Shown here piece after piece: positions 26,365-35,556 of a DNA stretch of 64,000 bases. The DNA is taken from NCBI RefSeq assembly GCF_900100005.1, contig NZ_FNEB01000005.1:1-64000 (forward strand), given 5' to 3'. The position numbers were made by a program, and so were the translations under genes. The first letter of the stretch is position 1. Every line of letters begins with the position of its first letter. Source of the stretch: Lutimaribacter saemankumensis. GTDB taxonomy: Bacteria > Pseudomonadota > Alphaproteobacteria > Rhodobacterales > Rhodobacteraceae. The notes under the pieces were generated by a model. That model ran no database searches. It saw only the letters and a program-made list of their open reading frames with translations, and was not told the DNA's origin.

Positions 26365-27252
26365 TCACACCCACTTTGCCAGGGGTGGCAGGCTCATCAG
26401 CACCGCGTTTGCGTCGTGGCCCGTGGCAAGGCCGAATTTCGTGCCCCGGTCATAGACCAGGTTGTATTCGGCATATAGCCCCCGATGGATCAGCTGCGTG
26501 TCCTTGTCGGCATCGGTAAAGGGCTGAACCCGCCGCTTTTCGATCAGCGGCACAAAGGCCGGCAGGAACGCCCGCCCGATATCCTGCGTCAGGGCGAAAT
26601 CCGCCGCCCAGTCGCCGGAATTCTGATCGTCCATGAAGATACCGCCGACCCCGCGCGCCCGCTTGCGGTGCGGCACGAAAAAGTACTCGTCGGCCCATGC
26701 CTTGAGCTTGGGATACCAATCCGCGCCATGCGGATCGAGATGCGCCTTTTGCGTATCGTGGAAATGCGCCGTGTCCTCGGCGTATTCGATACAGGGGTTC
26801 AGGTCGGACCCGCCGCCGAACCACCATGCATTCGGGGTCCAGAACATGCGCGTATTCATGTGAACCGCCGGGCAATGCGGGTTCTGCATATGCGCGACCA
26901 GGGATATGCCGCTGGCCCAGAAACGGGGATCACTATCCATTCCGGGCACACCGCGCGCCGCCATCGCCTTTTGCGCAGCCTCGCCCAGCGTGCCGTAGAC
27001 GGTCGATACGTTCACGCCCACTTTTTCGAACACCCGGCCACCGCGCATCACGCTCATCAGGCCACCGCCCGCGTCGGACCCATCATCGGAATGGCGCTTT
27101 GTTTCGGTCACTTCGAACCGGCCCGGCGCCATCTCGGAAAACGGACCCTCGGCATGGCTGTCTTCCAAACCTTCGAAGGCGGCGACGATTTCATCGCGCA
27201 ACTGGCGGAACCAGGCGCTGGCTTTTTCTTTCTCGGCGACGAAATCGGTCAT
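26365..27252 (-). CDS. hemF: Oxygen-dependent coproporphyrinogen III oxidase
   Basis: Protein of 295 residues, usual HemF length. It decarboxylates coproporphyrinogen III to protoporphyrinogen IX using O2. Family stretches are visible: PHCPAVHMNTRMFW, AWWFGGGSDLNPC and YAEYNLVYDRGTKFGL. The start at 27252 follows GGGAGAG. The oxygen-independent counterpart hemN is also in this window, so the organism can make haem with and without oxygen. Confidence 0.97.
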   Translation of the reverse strand: MTDFVAEKEKASAWFRQLRDEIVAAFEGLEDSHAEGPFSEMAPGRFEVTETKRHSDDGSDAGGGLMSVMRGGRVFEKVGVNVSTVYGTLGEAAQKAMAARGVPGMDSDPRFWASGISLVAHMQNPHCPAVHMNTRMFWTPNAWWFGGGSDLNPCIEYAEDTAHFHDTQKAHLDPHGADWYPKLKAWADEYFFVPHRKRARGVGGIFMDDQNSGDWAADFALTQDIGRAFLPAFVPLIEKRRVQPFTDADKDTQLIHRGLYAEYNLVYDRGTKFGLATGHDANAVLMSLPPLAKWV

Positions 27253-27331
27253 GGCATCTCTCCCTTTGCGGTCAAGACTTACGGTTTTTGCAGATAGGGG
27301 TGAAGCCCAAACCGTCAGCCGGGCCAGACAG

Positions 27332-28132
27332 TCAGTGCGCCGGCGCGGCCACCGGGTCCAGCAGGGTGCGCCCGCCATCCACTGTCATGATCTGGCCGGT
27401 CATGAAGCCGGACCCGTCGGACGCCAGGTAATGCACCGCTTCGGCCAGTTCACCGGGCGCGGCGATGCGGCCCAGCGGCGTATGATCCTCGATGTCCGAG
27501 CGGTAATCCGAATGCTCTTTCAACGTGCCCTTCAGGCTGTTGGACATGACGGAACCGAACGCCACGGCATTCACGCGGATACGATGCGGCGCCAGAGCGA
27601 CGGCGAGCGAGCGTGTCATCTGGTCCAGTGCCGCCGTCGAAACGGAATAGGCCATCAACTGCGGATTCGACCGGCGCGCCGCGATCGACGACAGGTTCAC
27701 GATCGTGCCGGCGGTGCCTTCTTCCTGTCCCTCGGCCTGCTTGATCATGCGCTTGGCCACTTGCTGGCTCAGCCGCAAAGACGTCAGCAGGTTCTGTTCC
27801 AGCAGCGTTTCCATCGCGTCGTCATCGGGATTGAGAGGGTCCGAGGCGATGACCTGACGCGATCCGTTGATCAGGATATCAACCCGGTCGAACGCATCGA
27901 TCGTGGCAGACAGAAGGTTGGCTACGGTCAGCTTCTGCCGCAGGTCGCCTGCGAAATACCGCATGTTGGACCCATCGGTTTCTTCGCCGATTTCCTTGAT
28001 CAGCTTCTCTTCGTCCATGTCCGCGAAGACGACATTCGCGCCCTTGTCGACGAAATGCTTGCCGATGGCGAGGCCGATGCCATTGGCTGCCCCGGTGACG
28101 ATGGCGGTCTTGCCCGCAATGGAAAAGGACAT
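27332..28132 (-). CDS. Short-chain dehydrogenase/reductase with non-standard active site
   Basis: Protein of 266 residues with the classical SDR fold: TGAANGIG cofactor motif (13-20), the Asp at 38-40 suggesting NAD preference, NLSS, and the C-terminal SDGSGFMTGQIMTVDGG. Two catalytic positions depart from the family: the YxxxK motif reads YSVST (Tyr162, Thr166) so the Lys is missing, and the usual NNAG after VDILI reads NGSR. It may be inactive as a dehydrogenase or have another role. The ATG at 28132 is preceded by GGAGGGATTTG. Neighbours are hemF and a methyltransferase. Confidence 0.82.
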   Translation of the reverse strand: MSFSIAGKTAIVTGAANGIGLAIGKHFVDKGANVVFADMDEEKLIKEIGEETDGSNMRYFAGDLRQKLTVANLLSATIDAFDRVDILINGSRQVIASDPLNPDDDAMETLLEQNLLTSLRLSQQVAKRMIKQAEGQEEGTAGTIVNLSSIAARRSNPQLMAYSVSTAALDQMTRSLAVALAPHRIRVNAVAFGSVMSNSLKGTLKEHSDYRSDIEDHTPLGRIAAPGELAEAVHYLASDGSGFMTGQIMTVDGGRTLLDPVAAPAH

Positions 28133-28171
28133 CAAATCCCTCCTGATTCTGATCGACCAGACTAGTGGATG

Positions 28172-29197
28172 CTACCGCTTGTGACGAGTGGGCCTGTGCG
28201 CGGCCAGAACCTTGAACCGGTTGTCGCCGGCGATTTCCTCGCAATGGGCGAAATGATGAGCAAGCGTGGCTTCGTAAGGAAGATGCCGATTGGCCACCAG
28301 CCAAAGCCGCCCGTGCGGTGCCAGACATCCCGCCGCATTGGCGATAAAGGCCTGCCCCAGTGCAGGTTCGGCAGCACGGCCAGTGTGGAAAGGCGGGTTC
28401 ATGACCACGGCATCCAGCGGATGCTCGGGCCGCCATCGCGTGGCATCGGCCCAATGAAACCGGGCCCGCGGATCGGGCACGTTGCGGCGCGCGCAGTCCA
28501 GCGCCCTGTGATCGTCCTCGACCAGGTGCAACTCGGTGGTCTCGTCCCGGTCCAGCACCTGCCGCGACAGGTAACCCCAGCCCGCGCCCAGATCGGCGAC
28601 CGTCTTGCCCAACCGCGCCGGAAGACTGTCAGCCAGCAGACGCGAGGCCGGATCGATCCCGTCCGCAGAAAAGATACCGGGCACGGTGACAAACCCCTCG
28701 CCAACATCCTGTGGCGCATCTGGCAGCGCCCAATCGGCGAAATCCGCAGGCGCACCGCGCAGCACGAACAGTTTGCCATGCGCCTTGGAAATCACCTCGG
28801 AAAGATCACCACGTTTGCGACAATCCTTGAGGATACTGTCGACGCCATCTGTTTTCTGACCATCGACGATCACCGGCCCGGCCGTTTTCTCGACCGCAAA
28901 AGCGATCAGCCCGCGCGCCAGAACCTTGGCCCGCGGCAAAACCACGATGGACAGGGGCGGCGCCTCTGGTGACTCCAGGGCCACGCGCAGCCCGGTCCGT
29001 TCGCACGCATCATGATCGGTGCGCAGCGGCGACACGACAACAACACGGTCGGTCGGCAGATCGGAAAAATCTACGCCTGCGACCGAACCGGATACCGCAA
29101 TATCCCCGCTTTCGGGCAAGTCGAACAGGTGCGCATCGCGCGCAAGGCTGAACCTGGGATGTGTCACGGGGCGCTTTATTCCCGCTCCATCGTGCAT
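28172..29197 (-). CDS. RsmC/RlmG-like N2-guanine rRNA methyltransferase
   Basis: Protein of up to 341 residues. The C-terminal half is a class I SAM methyltransferase with [10 protein letters not shown] and the catalytic NPPF of N2-guanine methyltransferases (MNPPFHTG); the N-terminal half is a degenerate copy of the same fold, as in RsmC and RlmG. The exact rRNA target cannot be told. The start is uncertain: the ATG at 29197 lies inside the end of clpS and has no clear ribosome site; a GTG at 29167 is an alternative. Translation is probably coupled to clpS. Confidence 0.82.
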   Translation of the reverse strand: MHDGAGIKRPVTHPRFSLARDAHLFDLPESGDIAVSGSVAGVDFSDLPTDRVVVVSPLRTDHDACERTGLRVALESPEAPPLSIVVLPRAKVLARGLIAFAVEKTAGPVIVDGQKTDGVDSILKDCRKRGDLSEVISKAHGKLFVLRGAPADFADWALPDAPQDVGEGFVTVPGIFSADGIDPASRLLADSLPARLGKTVADLGAGWGYLSRQVLDRDETTELHLVEDDHRALDCARRNVPDPRARFHWADATRWRPEHPLDAVVMNPPFHTGRAAEPALGQAFIANAAGCLAPHGRLWLVANRHLPYEATLAHHFAHCEEIAGDNRFKVLAAHRPTRHKR

Positions 29198-29514
29198 TGC
29201 AGCGGATGCTGGTGCTGACGGGCGAAATCCATGACCTGTGTCACCTTTGTTTCGGCGATTTCGTGGCTGAACACCCCGACGACCGCCAGACCCTTCTTGT
29301 GAACGGTCAGCATGATTTCGAAAGCCTGCGCATGGTTCATGCCGAAAAACCGTTCCAGCACATGCACGACGAACTCCATCGGGGTGTAGTCGTCATTCAG
29401 CATGAGAACCTTGTAAAGCGGCGGTCTTTGGGTTTTCGGCCGCGTCTTGACAACAACGTCGGCCTGGCCGTCGCCGTCTTTCTTGTCAGACATGTTTTCT
29501 GGCCAATCGGTCAT
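29176..29514 (-). CDS. clpS: ClpS adaptor of the ClpAP protease
   Basis: Protein of 112 residues. The ClpS core is clear: [27 protein letters not shown], the substrate-binding Asn-Asp, and [21 protein letters not shown]. It delivers N-degron proteins to ClpA. The N-terminal extension (about 30 residues, charged) is typical of alphaproteobacterial ClpS; an internal ATG at 29493 is an alternative start. Its 3' end overlaps the methyltransferase gene. It is divergent from the HAD gene. Confidence 0.95.
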   Translation of the reverse strand: MTDWPENMSDKKDGDGQADVVVKTRPKTQRPPLYKVLMLNDDYTPMEFVVHVLERFFGMNHAQAFEIMLTVHKKGLAVVGVFSHEIAETKVTQVMDFARQHQHPLQCTMERE

Positions 29515-29601
29515 CGCATCGCTTTTCCGGTTTCGGGCTTCGGCCTGTCTATATATCGTTCTGGCGGTGTTAGAAAAGGGTTGACCGGGAAAGGCCCCTC
29601 C

Positions 29602-30303
29602 ATGACGCGGAATTTGACAACAATTGCCTTCGATGCGGACGACACGCTGTGGCACAACGAACGTTTTTTCAAACTGACACAGGCCCGTTTTCACGATCTG
29701 CTGGCTGATTTCGCCGACCCCGACCATTTGGGCGAACGTCTTTTGGCGGCGGAAAAACGCAACATCGCGCAGTATGGATTCGGCATCAAAGGCTTTGTCC
29801 TGTCGATGATCGAAACCGCCATCGACGTCACCGAAGACCGTGTTCCAGCCCGCGTCATCCGCGAGATAATCGAAGCCGGGCAAGAGATGCTGCGCCACCC
29901 GATCGAACTGCTGCCCAATGCAGCCGAAACCGTGGCATCGCTTGCGGAAACGCATCGCGTTTTACTTGTCACGAAGGGCGACTTGCTGGATCAGGAGCGA
30001 AAGCTGGCCCAATCGGGCCTCGGTGAACTTTTCGACGGTGTCGAAATCGTCAGCGCGAAAACACCACCCGTCTACCACGCGATCTTCGACCGGCACGGCG
30101 AAGGCGCGGCACATGCCATGATGGTCGGCAACTCCATGAAATCAGACGTCATTCCCGTGATCGAGGCCGGCGGCTGGGGCGTTTTCGTGCCGCACGGGTT
30201 GAGTTGGGAAATCGAACATGCCGACCCGCCAGACCGGGCAGAACGGTATCGCGAAATCCCTGATCTCGGGGCGCTTCCGGCGCTTGTCCGGTCTCTGGAT
30301 TGA
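29602..30303 (+). CDS. HAD-superfamily hydrolase
   Basis: Protein of 233 residues. HAD motifs are visible: motif I DADDTLW near the N-terminus, motif II Thr in LLVTKGD, and motif [16 protein letters not shown]. The cap is the helical type inserted after motif I, as in phosphoglycolate phosphatase or YjjG-like enzymes. Substrate unknown. The ATG at 29602 has GGAAAGG upstream. The gene is followed by an inverted repeat at 30332. Confidence 0.85.
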   Translation: MTRNLTTIAFDADDTLWHNERFFKLTQARFHDLLADFADPDHLGERLLAAEKRNIAQYGFGIKGFVLSMIETAIDVTEDRVPARVIREIIEAGQEMLRHPIELLPNAAETVASLAETHRVLLVTKGDLLDQERKLAQSGLGELFDGVEIVSAKTPPVYHAIFDRHGEGAAHAMMVGNSMKSDVIPVIEAGGWGVFVPHGLSWEIEHADPPDRAERYREIPDLGALPALVRSLD

Positions 30304-30331
30304 AATGCCACATTCCCGCCACAATCGACAG

Positions 30332-30363
30332 TGTTGGGGGTAACAACAGGCCAACCCCCAACA
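30332..30363. other. Perfect inverted repeat between the HAD and D,D-carboxypeptidase genes
   Basis: TGTTGGGGGT (30332-30341) and ACCCCCAACA (30354-30363) are perfect 10-base arms with a 12-base loop. There is no T run after it. It could be an operator or an RNA hairpin in the carboxypeptidase leader, about 100 bases upstream of the start codon. Confidence 0.6.
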
Positions 30364-30459
30364 TCTTCCATACTCAATGCACTGCAGACACGAAAATCTA
30401 TGCAAAATGAACGCTTTAAAGGCGCAAGTTATTGTGATACTCTTTTAACAAGAGCAAGA

Positions 30460-31947
30460 ATGAAGCCAGACCGGAAAACCGGCGGCATTGAGGCAGAGAA
30501 GGCAGTGATCGTGAAGGATCGGCAGTGGACGCCGGGCCGTTTGGGCCTGTATTTTATCGCGGCAGTGTGGATGTTCGTTGTTGTCCCGCTTAGTGCGGTG
30601 GCAGCCCCTTATGCCGCAATGGTCATTGATGCGCGCACCGGCGAGGTGCTTCATTCGCGAAACGCGGATACGCGCCTGCACCCCGCATCGCTTACCAAGA
30701 TGATGACACTCTACATCGCGTTCGAAGCTGTCGAGCGCGGTGAGATCAGCCTTGATACAATGGTGAGTGTCTCGGCAAACGCCGCGGCGGAACCGCCAAG
30801 CAAACTTGGCCTCAAGGCGGGCCAGCGCATCAAGCTGCGCTACCTGATCCGCGCAGCGGCCGTGAAGTCCGCTAACGACGCGGCAACTGCCATCGGTGAG
30901 GCGATCGAAGGATCCGAAGCGGCCTTCGCACGGCGCATGAACCGCACCGCCAAGGCGCTGGGAATGACGCGCACCACGTTCAAGAACATGCACGGCCTCA
31001 CCGAAGAAGGCCACCTGTCGACCGCACGCGACATGACGACGCTCGGCCGGCATCTGCTTTACGATTACCCGCAATATTACAACCTGTTCTCGCGCCGCTC
31101 GACCGATGCCGGGGTGCGCGAAGTCGCGAACACCAACCGCCGCCTTCTTGCCGCCTACAAGGGCGCCGACGGCATCAAGACCGGATACACCCGCGCCGCA
31201 GGTTTCAACCTTGTTGCCTCGGCCGAACGCGGCAACGAACGCGTTATCGCAACGGTCTTTGGCGGACGCTCGTCGGCGTGGCGCAATGCGCGTGTGGCCG
31301 AGTTGCTGGACATGGGTTTCCGGCGTGCGCCCAATCAGGTTGCCGCGCGCAAGCCGGAAAAACCGACCTACACCGCCGAAAGCGGAACGACCACTTCGGG
31401 CGCCGCAGGCAAGACGATCCGCATCATGACGGCCGTCAGGCAAAGCCTGCGTCCCAAGCTGCGTCCGGGCGGCACGGAAGAACCTGCACCGGTGATCGTC
31501 GCGATGCAGGATGACATCAAGGAAGCCCTGCAAGAGGCGCAGCAGGTCAGCACAGCCCAGCCCGACACCCCGGCCAACGTGACCCTTGCATCGGCCGCGC
31601 CAGCAGAAAGCATCACTCCCCGAATTCGCCCGAAAACCATTGCCGCACAAGCAGTTGCGCCCGCCGCTGAACAAGAGGTCGTGACCCGCGTATCGACCTC
31701 GGGTGGCCGCCACTGGGGCATAAATGTTGGCCGCTACTCCAGCCAGTACAAGGCCGAACGCGTCCTTTTGCAGACCGCATTGCTGGAGATGGACACACTG
31801 GACGGCAGCCTGCGCAAAGTGGTCAAGCGCAGCACAGGGTTCGATGCGAATTTCCTGGGCCTGACGCGCGAAACGGCGGACCTTGCGTGCCGCCGCCTTC
31901 AGGCCCGTCAGGTGACCTGTTTCATGGTCGGCCCACCTCCTGGCTGA
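30460..31947 (+). CDS. D-alanyl-D-alanine carboxypeptidase (PBP5/6-like) with SPOR domain
   Basis: Protein of 495 residues. A hydrophobic export signal (LGLYFIAAVWMFVVVPLSAVAA, about 28-49) precedes the S11 peptidase domain with SLTK (77-80, active Ser77), SAN (137-139) and KTG (240-242). A low-complexity linker (about 330-405) leads to a C-terminal SPOR-like domain (about 413-495) for binding denuded septal glycan. It trims pentapeptide side chains of peptidoglycan. With the ATG at 30460 the n-region is about 28 residues; GTG starts at 30505 or 30511 would give a more ordinary signal peptide. Confidence 0.9.
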   Translation: MKPDRKTGGIEAEKAVIVKDRQWTPGRLGLYFIAAVWMFVVVPLSAVAAPYAAMVIDARTGEVLHSRNADTRLHPASLTKMMTLYIAFEAVERGEISLDTMVSVSANAAAEPPSKLGLKAGQRIKLRYLIRAAAVKSANDAATAIGEAIEGSEAAFARRMNRTAKALGMTRTTFKNMHGLTEEGHLSTARDMTTLGRHLLYDYPQYYNLFSRRSTDAGVREVANTNRRLLAAYKGADGIKTGYTRAAGFNLVASAERGNERVIATVFGGRSSAWRNARVAELLDMGFRRAPNQVAARKPEKPTYTAESGTTTSGAAGKTIRIMTAVRQSLRPKLRPGGTEEPAPVIVAMQDDIKEALQEAQQVSTAQPDTPANVTLASAAPAESITPRIRPKTIAAQAVAPAAEQEVVTRVSTSGGRHWGINVGRYSSQYKAERVLLQTALLEMDTLDGSLRKVVKRSTGFDANFLGLTRETADLACRRLQARQVTCFMVGPPPG

Positions 31948-31982
31948 CGCTTGCGTATATTTGGTTGCCCACTGAATATACC

Positions 31983-32023
31983 AAAACCGCGCGGTTTCTC
32001 CCTTGAACCGCGCGGTTTTTTTT
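31983..32023 (+). terminator. Terminator after the D,D-carboxypeptidase gene
   Basis: AAACCGCGCGGTTTC and GAACCGCGCGGTTT form a long stem, followed by TTTTTTTT. Each arm is itself a palindrome (AACCGCGCGGTT). A separate small inverted repeat, GTATATT/AATATAC, lies just before it at 31955-31981. Confidence 0.9.
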
Positions 32024-32077
32024 CGGGTAATCCCCGTGCCAGTGCGCCCCCTGCGCCCCGACACGAGAGGACATGAA

Positions 32078-32711
32078 ATGACACGTTTTCCCGGAACTGG
32101 ACTGGCCGCTTTCGCCATGGTCAGTATCGTCTGCGTCGATGGCGCGATGGCGGACCCGGTCTCCTACAGGTTCGAGGCTGAATTCCGGGGGGGCACCGGT
32201 TGCGCCGCCGCCCGGCAGCGTGACGGCGATGGCTGCAGGAATGGAGAAACTGTCGGGCACCTTCGGGTATGACACCGAAACGCCGCGCGCGGCGGGTGCC
32301 AGCAGCCCCGGTCGCGTGGCGTTTGCCGAATACGGCACGGGATTTGTCACCATCGACGGGATCGAGATCACGGGAATACCCGGCGACATGTTCGTCGAGA
32401 TCACGGATGGTGTGCCACAAACCGATAGCTCCACCGTCGCGATTGCGGACGCGGTCACGCTGACCACCCGCGCTGTTTCGACCGAGGCACCGATAGACGC
32501 GCTGACCCTGCGGCTGAGATATGCCGATGCCGAACGGCTCCAATCCGTTGCGCTGCCGGATGCGCTCGAACTTGCCGACATGGCCGGGATGGGCCTGACC
32601 TTCAGCACACGGATCGATCAGATGGGCACCCGCGCGCAGGGTGCGGGGAAAGATGCCGGGCTGCTGGGACTGGTGCAATTCACCATCACGGCAATCGAAC
32701 GGATCGAGTGA
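32078..32711 (+). pseudogene. Exported hypothetical protein interrupted by a frameshift at a G7 run
   Basis: An ATG at 32078, with AGAGGA at good spacing, opens a frame with a clear Sec signal peptide (residues 1-24, ending GAMA) followed by DPVSYRFEAEF. At 32187-32193 there is a run of seven G; after it, the coherent protein continues in the next frame to 32711. With six G the frames join to one 210-residue protein, whose remainder includes LSGTFGYDTETP and EYGTGFVTIDGIEITGI. No family recognised. As given, the frame ends at 32272. It may be a pseudogene, a phase-variable gene, or a sequence error. Confidence 0.65.
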
Positions 32712-32729
32712 TCCGCCGGTCAGCCGCCG

Positions 32730-32888
32730 CTATTGCTTGGGCTTGTCGTCATACTTGCCCGACAGGATGCGGCGCGCATCGCCTTCGGGGTCGTCATACT
32801 GGTTGGTCTTGACCGTCCAGACAAAGAACAGCAGCCCGATTCCACCCATGATCAGCGAGATGGGGATGAGGTAGGCCAGAACTTCCAT
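32730..32888 (-). CDS. ccoS: cbb3 oxidase assembly protein CcoS
   Basis: Small protein of 52 residues starting MEVLAYLIPISLIMGGIGL, one transmembrane helix, then FFVWTVKTNQYDDPEGDARR, the conserved CcoS stretch. CcoS is needed for cofactor insertion into the CcoN subunit. It follows ccoI with a six-base gap and is the last gene of ccoGHIS. Confidence 0.93.
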   Translation of the reverse strand: MEVLAYLIPISLIMGGIGLLFFVWTVKTNQYDDPEGDARRILSGKYDDKPKQ

Positions 32889-32894
32889 TGGGGT

Positions 32895-35081
32895 TCACCT
32901 TAGACGCAGCGCGTTCAGCGACACGGTAATCGAACTGGCCGACATGGCCAAGGCCGCGATCAGCGGCGAGCAAAGCCCCGCCACCGCCAGCGGCACCGCG
33001 ATGATGTTGTAGACGGTCGCGATGCGGAAATTTTCCTTGATCCGCCGCGTTGCCTTGCGCGCCGTCAGGACGGCATCGGCAATCGGCGACAGATCCCCGC
33101 CCAGCAACACGATGTCGGATGCCACCCGCGCGGCATCGAGCGCGGATGCGGGCGAAATCGACACATGCGCCGCGGCCAGTGCAGCGGTGTCGTTCAGGCC
33201 GTCGCCCACCATCAGAACCCGGTGTCCCTGGTCAGTGAGTGCAGAAATGCGGGCAACCTTGTCGGCGGGCAGCGCCTCGGCCATCCACTGGGTGATACCC
33301 AGACGTTTTGCCAGCGCTTCCACCGCCGGCGTCGTGTCGCCGGAAATCAGGATCACCTCGTGCCCCGCATCGCGAAGGGCGCGCACGGCCTCGGCCGCGC
33401 CGGGGCGCAGCGCATCGGCAAAGGTGAAGGCGCGCGGGCGTTCGTCGCCGATACGCAACCAGGCGGTTGTTTCCGACCGCGCCTCGGCCCCGACCCATGC
33501 CGCGCGGCCCAGACGGACTTTCATGCCCTGCCACACGCCTTCGGTGCCATAGCCGGGCAATTCGCGGATATCGGCCACCTCGGCCGGTGTGACATCGCCC
33601 GCATCACAGGCCGCGACGATCGCCTGCGACAGCGGGTGCGACGAGGCCGCCGCCAGCGCCGCCGCGATCTGCAGATCGCTGGTGGCGTGATCGGCCAGAT
33701 TGGTCAGTTCCGGTGTGCCCTGCGTCAGCGTCCCGGTCTTGTCGAACACCACGGTGTCGATTTCGGCCAGACGTTCGAGCGCGGTGGAGTGCTTGATCAG
33801 CATGCCTTTGCGGAACAGCCGTCCGCTGGCCGCCGTGGTCACGGCAGGCACGGCAAGGCCCAGCGCACAAGGGCAGGTGATGATCAGGACCGCGGCAGCG
33901 ATATTCAGCGCGGTGCGCACGTCCCATGTATAAAGATACCAGCCCACGAAGCTGAGCGCCGACAGGATATGCACCCCCGGCGCATAAAGCTTGGCCGCCT
34001 TGTCGGCCAATGAGGTATAACGCGACCGCCCGGATTCAGCGATCGCCACCAGGTCGGCCATCCGGTGCAGCGACGTCTGTTCGCCCACTGCCGTCGCGCG
34101 CACGGTAAGCGGGCCGGTCAGGTTGACCTCGCCCGCCGATACGTCGCGGCCCGGTTCCGCGAATACGGGTAACGTTTCCCCGGTCAGAAGCGACCGGTCC
34201 AGTTCCGACACGCCGTCGGTGATGACGCCATCCACCGGCATGCGGCCGCCGGGGCGCACGCGGATCAGGTCGCCCAACGCCACCTGTGCGGCGGGAACCT
34301 GCACCTCTTGCCCGTCGCGCAGAACCCAGGCGCGGGGCACTTCGAGTGCGGCCAGTTCCTCGGCCGCAGACCGGGCGATGGCGCGCGTGCGGTGATCGAG
34401 ATACCGGCCCGCCAAAAGGAAGAAGGTCAGCGCAAGGGCTGCGTCGAAATAGGCGTGTTCACCCGAAAGCGACGTTTCCCAGAGCGACGTCACAACCGCC
34501 AGCACGATGGCCAGCGTGATCGGCACGTCCATGTTCAGCCGCCCGTGCCGCAGCGCCGCCCAGGCGTTGCGGTAAAAGGGCTGCCCCGAGAAAACGATGA
34601 CCGGCATCGTGATGAAGGCCGAAATCCAGTGAAACAGGTCGCGCGTGGCATCCGCCGCACCCGACCAGACCGACACCGACAGCAGCATCACGTTCATCGA
34701 GGCAAACCCGGCCACGGCAAGGCGCATCAGCAAGTCGCGCCCGGCCTTGTCGTTTTCGGTGGCCGACAGCGTCCCGGCGTCCAGCTCGTGTGCCTCGTAA
34801 CCGATACCGGCCAGAGCCTTGACCAGATCGTCGGGCATCACGTCCGGTTCGGCCTCGATGCTGGCGCGTTTCATGGTCAGGTTGACCCGCGCCTCGCGCA
34901 CGCCGGGGTGGTCGTTCAAAGCATCCTCGACAGCCGCAATGCAGGCCGAGCAATGGATCGTCGGCAGCGACAGGGCGATGCGCGCGTTCCTGACCTCGGC
35001 CGCGTCGGCCAGCGCCTCGGCCGCGGGGGCGGCGGAACAGGCGGGACAGGCCGAAATCGTTGGGCGCATCGTGGCGGTCAT
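32895..35081 (-). CDS. ccoI: Copper-exporting P1B-ATPase CcoI (FixI)
   Basis: Protein of 728 residues. A heavy-metal-binding domain with HCSAC (Cys44, Cys47) and an extra N-terminal CPAC pair (12-15), then eight membrane helices, the CPC metal-transport motif at 403-405, the phosphorylation motif DKTGT at 447-451 and the hinge MVGDGLNDTAALA. It moves copper across the membrane for assembly of the CuB centre of cbb3 oxidase. Context between ccoH and ccoS separates it from general CopA exporters. Confidence 0.95.
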   Translation of the reverse strand: MTATMRPTISACPACSAAPAAEALADAAEVRNARIALSLPTIHCSACIAAVEDALNDHPGVREARVNLTMKRASIEAEPDVMPDDLVKALAGIGYEAHELDAGTLSATENDKAGRDLLMRLAVAGFASMNVMLLSVSVWSGAADATRDLFHWISAFITMPVIVFSGQPFYRNAWAALRHGRLNMDVPITLAIVLAVVTSLWETSLSGEHAYFDAALALTFFLLAGRYLDHRTRAIARSAAEELAALEVPRAWVLRDGQEVQVPAAQVALGDLIRVRPGGRMPVDGVITDGVSELDRSLLTGETLPVFAEPGRDVSAGEVNLTGPLTVRATAVGEQTSLHRMADLVAIAESGRSRYTSLADKAAKLYAPGVHILSALSFVGWYLYTWDVRTALNIAAAVLIITCPCALGLAVPAVTTAASGRLFRKGMLIKHSTALERLAEIDTVVFDKTGTLTQGTPELTNLADHATSDLQIAAALAAASSHPLSQAIVAACDAGDVTPAEVADIRELPGYGTEGVWQGMKVRLGRAAWVGAEARSETTAWLRIGDERPRAFTFADALRPGAAEAVRALRDAGHEVILISGDTTPAVEALAKRLGITQWMAEALPADKVARISALTDQGHRVLMVGDGLNDTAALAAAHVSISPASALDAARVASDIVLLGGDLSPIADAVLTARKATRRIKENFRIATVYNIIAVPLAVAGLCSPLIAALAMSASSITVSLNALRLR

Positions 35082-35097
35082 GACCGTTTGCCTTTCC

Positions 35098-35556
35098 TCA
35101 GGAATTCACATGCACGTCGAGGCGCTGTTCGAACGGTTCGCCCGCCAGCGACTGCGCCTTGAGATGCAGGATCCATTTGCCGCCCGACAGCTCGACCGGG
35201 GCTTCGTAGACGCGGCCGTTGAACACCAGCTCGGGCGTGAAATCGTCGCGGTTCGACGTGGGCCGCCCGACAAGCGCCTGCACGTTGCCGGCCTGAACCG
35301 GCTGACCCTGGGCATCGGTGATGGCGACCGAGAGGCGGCCGTCGTTCACCTCGACCCGTGCAGTCCAGCCCAGCGCCTCTTGCGCGGCGCGGCGGTCATC
35401 GAAACTTTGGCTGGCGACATAGCCGTTGCGCACCTCGAGACCCGGAAAGGTGGATATCGCGCTATAAGCCATGACGATATTCACCGTGATGATCACGCCG
35501 AAGAACGCGACGAACCCAAAGAATACCTGGCGGCCCGTGATCTGACGTTCAGCCAT
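35098..35556 (-). CDS. ccoH: cbb3 oxidase maturation protein CcoH (FixH)
   Basis: Protein of 152 residues: one N-terminal membrane helix (about 10-33) and a periplasmic FixH domain. It stabilises the oxidase during assembly. Its ATG shares a base with the ccoG stop (TGATG), and ccoI follows after 16 bases. Confidence 0.93.
   Translation of the reverse strand: MAERQITGRQVFFGFVAFFGVIITVNIVMAYSAISTFPGLEVRNGYVASQSFDDRRAAQEALGWTARVEVNDGRLSVAITDAQGQPVQAGNVQALVGRPTSNRDDFTPELVFNGRVYEAPVELSGGKWILHLKAQSLAGEPFEQRLDVHVNS

Noticed and set aside
32895..35081. General copper exporter CopA
   Set aside because: The position between ccoH and ccoS and the N-terminal layout fit CcoI/FixI better.
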